Positions 1 to 4,466 of a stretch of DNA of 5,023 bases are shown here, one piece after another. A program made the translations under genes and the position numbers. The number at the start of each line of letters is the position of its first letter. The first letter of the stretch is position 1. The notes under the pieces are model-generated. The model searched no databases and had not been told where the DNA came from. It was given only the letters and a program-made list of their open reading frames with translations. The DNA comes from an uncultured Ruminococcus sp. GTDB taxonomy: Bacteria; Bacillota; Clostridia; Oscillospirales; Acutalibacteraceae. The DNA is taken from assembly GCA_902762335.1 (NCBI GenBank), contig CACWNZ010000222.1, positions 1 through 5,023 on the forward strand. The letters run 5' to 3'.

Positions 1-6
1 GTTATA

Positions 7-15
7 TGCTATAAT
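7..15 (+). promoter_or_regulatory. Extended -10 promoter for the coiled-coil gene
   Basis: TGCTATAAT matches the extended -10 consensus TGnTATAAT in full (TG at 7-8, TATAAT at 10-15). Transcription would start near 22, leaving a leader of about 25 nt before the ATG at 48. Any -35 element lies outside the window. The assignment rests on sequence match only. Confidence 0.7.
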
Positions 16-35
16 AAAATGAAACCCGATCAAAT

Positions 36-41
36 GAGGTG
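36..41 (+). promoter_or_regulatory. Ribosome binding site that fixes the start at 48
   Basis: GAGGTG lies 6 nt before the ATG at 48. A GTG at 39 in the same frame would add three residues, but it falls inside this Shine-Dalgarno sequence, so the ATG at 48 is the better start. Confidence 0.7.
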
Positions 42-47
42 CGTAAT

Positions 48-761
48 ATGACAGAAGAAACAACGGTAATGCACACCGCACAGCCCGAAAAGACCGAGGC
101 AACGCTCGATGCGGAGCGGCAGATCGCTTTTCTTAAGGAAAAGCTTGAGCAGGCCGAGCTCAGAGCTACCGAAAAGGGTATAGCGCTCATAGAGATGACG
201 GCATCAAGAAACGCACTGTATACGTCTCTTCAGGAGACTCAGATGAGACTTGCCGAGGCTGTGGGTCAGCGTGAAAATGACGTTGAAGCCTACAGAAGAG
301 AGCTTGATATGCGTCTGAGAGAAAAAAGACAGCTCCAGGAGCAGTTTGATTCTCTTGTCATCAAGGCAAAAAGATATGATGAGCTTCAGGAGAGCCTTAT
401 AAAAATCAAAATGAAGGCAGAGGAAAAGGCTCACGAGATAGTAGACGAGGCACAGGAAAAGGCAATGGATACCATTATGCTCATCGATAACATAGAAAAG
501 GAGATCAGGCTTTTCGGAGAGGATCTCACCTTCCTGCGCCGCGATATAAAAATAGGCACCCTTACCCTTGACGACAGGCTCGATAACGTGTATCTCCGCC
601 TGCGCAGAAACCTTGAAAAGCTGCTTGAGATAAAAGAGCACTTCTATATAACGAATTCCCTGCCCCTTGACGAGGAAACGGACGACAGTGTCCCTGCGGG
701 CAGAGCGCCTGCCCTCAGCTATCCCGAAACCATAAACCCCGTACCCGAAAAAGCCGAATAA
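48..761 (+). CDS. Coiled-coil protein of unknown function, DivIVA-like in texture
   Basis: The product is 237 residues and I do not recognise a named family. It is highly charged, with long heptad-like Glu/Lys/Arg/Leu stretches from about residue 20 to 150, which indicates a parallel coiled coil. An Ala-rich segment at 122-140 (KAEEKAHEIVDEAQEKA) resembles the helical repeats of DivIVA/GpsB-type or SMC-like scaffold proteins. A second helical region follows at about 150-205, rich in Leu and Arg (LRRDI, YLRLRRNLEKLLEIK). The last 25-30 residues are Pro/Ala/Glu-rich and probably disordered. There is no signal peptide, membrane segment or catalytic motif, so it is likely cytoplasmic. It appears to be transcribed alone, with its own promoter at 7-15 and a terminator at 833-858. 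A cell-division or polarity scaffold role is conceivable from texture only. The N-terminal membrane-binding motif of DivIVA is not visible, so I leave the function open. Confidence 0.85.
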   Translation: MTEETTVMHTAQPEKTEATLDAERQIAFLKEKLEQAELRATEKGIALIEMTASRNALYTSLQETQMRLAEAVGQRENDVEAYRRELDMRLREKRQLQEQFDSLVIKAKRYDELQESLIKIKMKAEEKAHEIVDEAQEKAMDTIMLIDNIEKEIRLFGEDLTFLRRDIKIGTLTLDDRLDNVYLRLRRNLEKLLEIKEHFYITNSLPLDEETDDSVPAGRAPALSYPETINPVPEKAE

Positions 762-806
762 GCTCCCTTTCAAGTACAAAATTATTCCCATAACATATAT
801 TATACT

Positions 807-826
807 TTCAGCAGAAGCTTGCTGAA
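807..826 (+). other. Small inverted repeat upstream of the terminator
   Basis: TTCAGCA and TGCTGAA form a 7-bp stem around the 6-nt loop GAAGCT. It has no T-tract, and it sits just upstream of the terminator hairpin at 833-858. It could be a 3'-end stabilising stem, or chance. Confidence 0.35.
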
Positions 827-832
827 TACATC

Positions 833-858
833 AGGCGGTCGCAAGACCGCTTTTGTTA
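833..858 (+). terminator. Rho-independent terminator after the coiled-coil gene
   Basis: The stem GCGGTC/GACCGC (835-840 with 845-850) is closed by a GCAA GNRA tetraloop and extended by G-T and A-T pairs to 833. It is followed by TTTTGTTATGTT. The hairpin lies 72 nt after the stop codon and 48 nt before cwlD, so it separates the two transcription units. Confidence 0.8.
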
Positions 859-876
859 TGTTATTATAAGTACCCG

Positions 877-901
877 CCCCGCATAAAATATATCGGGGTG
901 A
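877..901 (+). promoter_or_regulatory. cwlD ribosome binding site within a possible hairpin
   Basis: The cwlD Shine-Dalgarno sequence is GGGGTGA at 895-901, 4 nt before the ATG. Its G tract can pair with CCCCG at 877-881 (CCCCG with CGGGG at 894-898) across a 12-nt A/T-rich loop. If transcription begins upstream of 877, this would partly mask the ribosome binding site. The loop also contains TAAAAT (884-889), a passable -10 box. If that is the promoter, the left arm is not transcribed and no masking occurs. I cannot decide between these from sequence. Confidence 0.4.
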
Positions 902-905
902 TAAA

Positions 906-1625
906 ATGTATAAGCTGAAGATCTATCTCATCTGCTCGGCGTCTCTTCTGTGTATATTCCTGTTCGGCGGACTGCTTTACGCCGCCTTCACACAGGACGA
1001 TGCCGTAAGCGTAATGTCCGAGGGCTCAGCCAAAGGCAGGGTGATAGTTATAGATGCGGGACACGGCGGTGAGGACGGCGGGGCAGTGGACAACGGTCTT
1101 TGCGAAAAGGACGTTAACCTCAGCATAGCACTCAAGCTGCGAGGGCTTCTCAATATGTGCGGCTACAGAACGATCCTCACGAGAGACAGCGACATTTCAA
1201 TTTACGACAGCACCGCCCAAACCACGAGGGAAAAGAAGGTCTCCGACCTGAAAAACCGTGTCGGAATCATCAATTCAAGCGATGACAATATCCTTGTCAG
1301 CATACATCAGAATAAGTTTGAACAAAGCCGATACAGCGGAACACAGTTTTTCTATTCGACGAATACGCCCGGCAGCATAAGACTTGCCGAATCCATGCGC
1401 GTCTCGGTGACCACGCTCCTTCAGCCCGATAACAAGCGCGAGCTGAAGCCGGCGGGCGACAGCATCTATATCCTTGCAAACGCAAAAGTGCCTGCCGTTA
1501 TCGCGGAATGCGGCTTTCTCTCCAACGAGGAGGAGGCGAAAAGGCTTGCCGACGACAGCTATCGTCAGATGCTTGCGTTTGCGCTGTTCTGCGGCATAGT
1601 TGACTACTGCTCTCATGCAGACTGA
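906..1625 (+). CDS. cwlD: N-acetylmuramoyl-L-alanine amidase, CwlD type
   Basis: This is a zinc amidase (Amidase_3 fold) that cleaves the bond between N-acetylmuramic acid and L-alanine in peptidoglycan. In spore formers CwlD acts with the deacetylase PdaA to make the muramic-delta-lactam of the spore cortex. The 239 residues match the usual CwlD length. Residues 5-28 form an N-terminal hydrophobic segment, a signal anchor or signal peptide placing the enzyme outside the membrane. The catalytic domain starts at about residue 45 with VIVIDAGHGGEDGG. Zinc ligands are His53, Glu67 (in GLCEKD) and His134 (in SIHQN), and the catalytic Glu201 lies in AECGFLSN. All active-site residues are present, so it should be functional. 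It is followed by radA after 25 nt and is probably co-transcribed with it. The sporulation role is known for the family; whether this organism sporulates cannot be told here, and vegetative wall turnover is an alternative. Confidence 0.93.
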   Translation: MYKLKIYLICSASLLCIFLFGGLLYAAFTQDDAVSVMSEGSAKGRVIVIDAGHGGEDGGAVDNGLCEKDVNLSIALKLRGLLNMCGYRTILTRDSDISIYDSTAQTTREKKVSDLKNRVGIINSSDDNILVSIHQNKFEQSRYSGTQFFYSTNTPGSIRLAESMRVSVTTLLQPDNKRELKPAGDSIYILANAKVPAVIAECGFLSNEEEAKRLADDSYRQMLAFALFCGIVDYCSHAD

Positions 1626-1650
1626 ATAAATAAAAAAGGAAGTAACTGCT

Positions 1651-2997
1651 ATGGCAAATACAAAGCTGAAAAGCCTGTTCGTGTGCAGCGAATGCGGACA
1701 CGAAAGCGCAAAATGGTACGGTAAATGTCCCTCGTGCGGAGAATGGAACACTTTTACCGAGGAGGTGAGGGAGACCGCAAAAAGCTCGTCCCGCCCCGAG
1801 CTTCAAAGGGCAAGACCCTCGTCCGTCCCCGTAAAGATAACGCAGATATCCACCGAGGACGAGCAAAGATACTATACGGGTCTTAAGGAGCTTGACAGAG
1901 TTCTGGGCGGAGGTATAGTAAAGGGCTCCCTCGTGCTTCTCCTGCTGCAGATCTGCTCACATCTCGGCAGGGTGCTGAGGATACTCTATATATCGGGCGA
2001 GGAATCAAAAAGACAGATAAAGCTCCGCGCCGACAGGCTCGGCGTAAACAGCGATAACCTCTATATCATGACGGAAACCGATATAGAGGTCATAGCGGAT
2101 CAGATACAGTCGGAGCAGCCCGACCTTGTTATGGTGGATTCGATCCAGACCATGAATTACAAGGAGCTCAGCTCATCACCGGGCAGCGTTACTCAGGTAA
2201 GGGAATGCACCAATATTCTCATGCGCACCTCAAAATCGCTGGATATCCCCTGCATAGTCGTGGGTCACGTCAATAAGGACGGCGCAATTGCGGGTCCTAA
2301 GGTGCTTGAGCATATAGTCGATGCGGTGCTGTATTTCGAGGGCGACAAGCAGATGTCCTACAGGATACTCAGGGCGGTAAAAAACCGCTACGGCTCTACC
2401 AACGAGATAGGCGTTTTTCAGATGAGCGACTGCGGTCTTTCCGAGGTGGAAAATCCCTCGCTGATGCTTCTTTCTGGCAGACCCAAGAACGTCTCGGGTA
2501 CCTGCGTTGCCTGCACTATGGAGGGCTCAAGACCTATCCTCGCCGAGATACAGGGGCTCGTGACCAATTCGGGCTACGGCAACGCAAGAAGAATGTCAAC
2601 GGGCTTCGACTACAACAGAATGTCCATGCTGCTTGCGGTGCTTGAAAAGCGCTGCGGCTATTATTTCTCAAGCCTCGATGCCTACGTCAACGTAATAGGC
2701 GGCTTAAGGCTCGACGAGCCCGCCACGGATCTTCCGCTTGCCCTTGCGCTGGTCAGCAGCCTCAAGGACATCGTGGTATCGGAGGAGCTGATAGCCTTCG
2801 GAGAGGTAGGTCTTACGGGCGAGATAAGAAGCGTCAACCATTCGGCGCAGAGAGTGACCGAGGCGGCAAGGCTCGGCTTTACAAAGTGCATTCTGCCTTA
2901 TCATAATCTCAAGAGCCTCGTTCTGCCGAAGGACTGCGAAATAGAGATAATAGCCGTACGCACTATCAGGGATGCTGTAGCTGCTCTTGGCGGCTGA
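1651..2997 (+). CDS. radA: RadA (Sms) DNA repair protein lacking its Walker A P-loop
   Basis: RadA is a RecA-fold ATPase that promotes branch migration and processing of recombination intermediates. The product has 448 residues; the family usually has about 455-460. In order it shows a four-cysteine zinc finger (Cys12, Cys15, Cys26, Cys29), the core entry LGGGIVKGSLVL (to Leu96), the post-P-loop segment LLLQICSHLG, LYISGEES, the Walker B strand LVMVDSIQT with Asp163, the RadA signature KNRYG at 244-248 (usually KNRFG), and a Lon-protease-like C-terminal domain ending in GEVGLTGEIRSV and EAARLGF. The segment IGGDPGIGKST expected between Leu96 and Leu97 is absent. Flanking residues join as if exactly 11 codons (33 nt) were removed, and the frame is kept. 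Without the Lys-Ser/Thr of the P-loop, ATP binding should be lost. The start is supported by AAGGAAG at 1636-1642. It follows cwlD by 25 nt, and no terminator is visible after it. The family call is secure; whether the gene works is doubtful, and an assembly error is possible. Confidence 0.95.
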   Translation: MANTKLKSLFVCSECGHESAKWYGKCPSCGEWNTFTEEVRETAKSSSRPELQRARPSSVPVKITQISTEDEQRYYTGLKELDRVLGGGIVKGSLVLLLLQICSHLGRVLRILYISGEESKRQIKLRADRLGVNSDNLYIMTETDIEVIADQIQSEQPDLVMVDSIQTMNYKELSSSPGSVTQVRECTNILMRTSKSLDIPCIVVGHVNKDGAIAGPKVLEHIVDAVLYFEGDKQMSYRILRAVKNRYGSTNEIGVFQMSDCGLSEVENPSLMLLSGRPKNVSGTCVACTMEGSRPILAEIQGLVTNSGYGNARRMSTGFDYNRMSMLLAVLEKRCGYYFSSLDAYVNVIGGLRLDEPATDLPLALALVSSLKDIVVSEELIAFGEVGLTGEIRSVNHSAQRVTEAARLGFTKCILPYHNLKSLVLPKDCEIEIIAVRTIRDAVAALGG

Positions 2998-3136
2998 GCT
3001 GACGGATAGCGCCCTGAGGAGCAGCCTTGTGTATGCAGCCCGAGCCGTCAAGACTGACAGCCGCCGCCGCATGGTCAAGGGTGCAGAAGCCGTCCGCCTG
3101 ATAGATACATCTTTCACAGCAGGGTATGATAGTCAT
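2966..3136 (-). CDS. Small cysteine-rich mini-protein (56 aa)
   Basis: Reading the minus strand from the ATG at 3136-3134 gives 56 codons and a TGA. The protein begins MTIIPCCERCIYQADGFCTL and contains Cys6, Cys7, Cys10, Cys18 and Cys34, with the pattern CxxCxYQxDGxCxLD. It resembles short clostridial proteins of the form C-x-x-C-IYQ-x-DG-x-C-x-L ending in a later Cys-aromatic/His, which are sometimes labelled 'hydroxymyristoyl-ACP dehydratase' in databases, a name with no obvious basis. The cysteine spacing suggests metal binding; the function is unknown. The ribosome binding site AAAGGA (3144-3149) lies 7 nt upstream, and a promoter lies at 3165-3194. The last 32 nt overlap the 3' end of radA on the opposite strand. 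The tail after about residue 38 is Gln-rich and unlike the family core, possibly a read-through extension. The gene is shorter than most ORF cut-offs but has better signals than any overlapping frame. Confidence 0.75.
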   Translation of the reverse strand: MTIIPCCERCIYQADGFCTLDHAAAAVSLDGSGCIHKAAPQGAIRQLSRQEQLQHP

Positions 3137-3164
3137 AAGATCGTCCTTTCATGCTTTTGCTTAT

Positions 3165-3194
3165 ATTATAGCCCTGCGTTCCGCGATTATTCAA
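3165..3194 (-). promoter_or_regulatory. Promoter for the mini-protein gene, possibly bidirectional
   Basis: On the minus strand TTGAAT (3194-3189) and TATAAT (3170-3165) are separated by 18 nt, and transcription would begin about 25 nt before the ATG at 3136. The same A/T block read on the plus strand gives TATATT (3162-3167) or TATTAT (3164-3169), possible -10 boxes for def, but without a recognisable plus-strand -35. Confidence 0.6.
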
Positions 3195-3200
3195 ACGAAC

Positions 3201-3206
3201 AGGAGA
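3201..3206 (+). promoter_or_regulatory. Ribosome binding site of def
   Basis: AGGAGA lies 7 nt before the ATG at 3214, close to ideal, and fixes the start of the deformylase gene. Confidence 0.75.
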
Positions 3207-3213
3207 TACAGAA

Positions 3214-3627
3214 ATGGAAAGACCTATAATACGCGACACCATGCTGCTTATGAAAAAGGCTGCCCCCGCAGGAAAAGAAGATATCCCTGCGGCAATAGAC
3301 CTTCGTGATACGCTGCTTGCGCATTCTGCGGACTGCGCGGGTCTTGCGGCAAATATGATAGGGGTGAACAAGAGCATAATAGCCTTTTTTGCGGCGGGCG
3401 TTCCCGTTGTGATGCTCAACCCGAGGATAACCGCTCATTCCGCGGAGAGCTTCGAGACCGAGGAGGGCTGTCTTTCGCTTTCGGGTGTCAGAAGGACAGT
3501 AAGATACAGGCAGATAACCGTAGAATATCAGGATCTGCTGATGAAAAAGCGCCGCGCTGTCTACAGCGGCTATACAGCGCAGGTCATACAGCACGAGACG
3601 GATCATCTCAACGGCATACTTATATAA
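3214..3627 (+). CDS. def: Peptide deformylase, short clostridial type
   Basis: Peptide deformylase is a metalloenzyme that removes the formyl group from the initiator methionine of new proteins as they leave the ribosome. The 137 residues fit the short clostridial branch (about 135-140 residues; E. coli Def has about 169). Motif 2 is EGCLS at 84-88, with the metal ligand Cys86. Motif 3 is QHETDHLNG at 126-134, with metal ligands His127 and His131 and catalytic Glu128. Motif 1 reads AGLAANMIG at 42-50 where most deformylases have GLAAPQVG, so the conserved Gln is replaced by Met48. From memory, this ANMIG form is common in clostridial short deformylases and so is a subfamily trait. The protein stops just after HLNGILI, without the C-terminal helix of longer enzymes. 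It lies 216 nt after radA and ends at a terminator shared with the converging regulator gene. Confidence 0.92.
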   Translation: MERPIIRDTMLLMKKAAPAGKEDIPAAIDLRDTLLAHSADCAGLAANMIGVNKSIIAFFAAGVPVVMLNPRITAHSAESFETEEGCLSLSGVRRTVRYRQITVEYQDLLMKKRRAVYSGYTAQVIQHETDHLNGILI

Positions 3628-3640
3628 AGCAAAGCTTTTA

Positions 3641-3681
3641 AAAAACGGCAGTACAGGCTCAGGGGTCTGTACTGCTTTTTT
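3641..3681. terminator. Bidirectional terminator between def and the TetR-type gene
   Basis: A perfect 9-bp stem GCAGTACAG/CTGTACTGC (3648-3656 with 3667-3675) has a 10-nt loop. Six Ts follow on the plus strand (3676-3681). On the minus strand the stem is followed by CG and then a T run (the A tract at 3639-3645). It can therefore stop transcripts from both converging genes; it begins 14 nt after the def stop and ends 2 nt from the regulator's stop codon. Confidence 0.9.
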
Positions 3682-3683
3682 CA

Positions 3684-4271
3684 TTACTGCTTGTTGAGTA
3701 TGCCGTTCAGCCCCGAAAAGCACATTCTGCTGATAAGCTCCGACAGCTCCTCTATGGACTGTCTCCTGTCGGAATTGAACCAGGTCTGAAAAACGGCGAA
3801 CATACCGTACAGCATATAGGTCAGCGCGGTCTCGGCAGCGGTCTCGCTTATCTGCGTCTGAGCTATCATCTCCGCCTTCGTCTTTTCCTTGAGCAGACCG
3901 ACGATCTTGTTTATCATGTTCGTATTGCCGTTCATCGAGAAAAAATGCCCGTAAAAATCCATATCGGTGTTGATTATAGAGGTCAGCTTTTCAAAGATAG
4001 AGTAGGGATCCTTCAGTTCGTCTTTATAGTTTATCTCACCGAGCACCGTGCCGAAGGTGTTTACTATATCGTTCTCTATCTCGTCTATGACCATATAGAC
4101 CCCCGCGTAATAATTGTAAAAGGTCTTTCGGTTGATGTCCGCAAGGGTCGAAATATCGCTCACGGTTATGTCGTTGATGTCCTTTTCGGCAAGAAGTCTT
4201 GCAAAGGCTAATCTTATGGCTCTCTTCGTTTTTATCACTCTGCGGTCTGCGTTGTTTACGCTCTGCTTCAT
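3684..4271 (-). CDS. TetR/AcrR-family transcriptional regulator
   Basis: This is a likely DNA-binding repressor of 195 residues, typical of TetR proteins. The N-terminal helix-turn-helix covers about residues 12-58: RRVIKTKRAIRLAFARLLAE, then ITVSDISTLADINRKTFYNYY with the family hallmark TFYNYY (the usual TFYxHF/Y). It resembles the subgroup with a TetR_C_33/DhaS-like ligand domain that begins with paired basic residues and TKRAI. The C-terminal half (about 65-195) is helical and would bind an unknown ligand and form the dimer. I chose the ATG at 4271 because AGGAG (4280-4284) sits 8 nt upstream. An in-frame ATG at 4328 would add 19 residues lying ahead of this ribosome binding site and unlike the family. 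The gene is divergent from the glycosyltransferase at 4463 with a 191-nt gap, so that gene and itself are the natural candidate targets. No clear promoter for it was found. Confidence 0.9.
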   Translation of the reverse strand: MKQSVNNADRRVIKTKRAIRLAFARLLAEKDINDITVSDISTLADINRKTFYNYYAGVYMVIDEIENDIVNTFGTVLGEINYKDELKDPYSIFEKLTSIINTDMDFYGHFFSMNGNTNMINKIVGLLKEKTKAEMIAQTQISETAAETALTYMLYGMFAVFQTWFNSDRRQSIEELSELISRMCFSGLNGILNKQ

Positions 4272-4365
4272 TTTTATCACTCCTGCGGGGAAAATCGACA
4301 AAAATCGCGTTCTCTGTGTAAAATGCAACAGGATCCTTGATTCTGCGGCGTATTACTCAGCTATG

Positions 4366-4390
4366 GAATATTATGACGGTTGAATATGAC
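4366..4390 (+). repeat. Imperfect direct repeat, possible operator
   Basis: GAATATTATGAC (4366-4377) and GAATATGAC (4382-4390) form an imperfect direct repeat overlapping the candidate -35 region of the glycosyltransferase promoter. A further ATAATAT at 4402-4408 is inverted relative to ATATTAT at 4368-4374. Such sites between a TetR-type gene and its divergent neighbour could be operators, but the region is A/T-rich and the match may be chance. TetR operators are more often palindromes than direct repeats. Confidence 0.25.
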
Positions 4391-4406
4391 TTTGTTTTAT
4401 TATAAT
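4380..4406 (+). promoter_or_regulatory. Promoter upstream of the glycosyltransferase gene
   Basis: A perfect -10 box TATAAT lies at 4401-4406. The best -35 candidate, TTGAAT (4380-4385), is only 15 nt away, shorter than ideal. With the alternative -10 TAATAT (4403-4408) the spacing is 17 nt. Transcription would start near 4413, giving a leader of about 50 nt. Confidence 0.55.
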
Positions 4407-4430
4407 ATAGAAAAGGAAGAAAATCAACAG

Positions 4431-4466
4431 GTGTGTATTATTTTATCAGGGGCGGTGACAGAATGA
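4431..4466 (+). CDS. Possible 11-codon leader ORF overlapping the next start
   Basis: A GTG at 4431 opens an ORF encoding MCIILSGAVTE, whose TGA (4464-4466) overlaps the ATG of the glycosyltransferase as ATGA. A purine-rich AAGGAAG lies at 4413-4419, 11 nt upstream, which is somewhat far. The ATGA overlap is the usual form of translational coupling. The ORF is so short that chance is a real explanation, and no residue pattern suggests attenuation. Confidence 0.2.
   Translation: MCIILSGAVTE

Noticed and set aside
39..47. GTG start three codons before the ATG of the coiled-coil gene
   Set aside because: The GTG lies within the Shine-Dalgarno sequence that serves the ATG at 48.
204..791. Minus-strand 195-codon ORF opposite the coiled-coil gene
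   Set aside because: It is the antisense of a Glu/Lys/Leu-rich coding sequence, which tends to lack stops. It has no start signals, and its composition (many Leu, Phe, Tyr) is that expected from antisense.
2704..3117. Minus-strand 137-codon ORF over the radA 3' end
   Set aside because: It is in a different frame from the mini-gene, lacks a ribosome binding site, and is mostly the antisense of the conserved RadA Lon-like domain.
2987..3229. Plus-strand 80-codon ORF between radA and def
   Set aside because: It starts with TTG inside radA, has no ribosome binding site, reads through the promoter region of the minus-strand mini-gene, and shows no protein-like motif. The antisense mini-gene explains this interval better.
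3187..3723. Minus-strand 178-codon ORF opposite def
   Set aside because: It spans the bidirectional terminator and the antisense of the deformylase motifs, with no ribosome binding site.
4272..4328. 19-residue N-terminal extension of the TetR-type protein
   Set aside because: The strong AGGAG ribosome binding site lies within this stretch and points to the ATG at 4271; the extra residues do not resemble the family.
4132..4383. Plus-strand 83-codon ORF whose end reads LCVKCNRILD
   Set aside because: The CxxC looked like a zinc-ribbon fragment, but the ORF starts inside the antisense of the regulator gene, has no local start codon with a ribosome binding site, and covers the control region.
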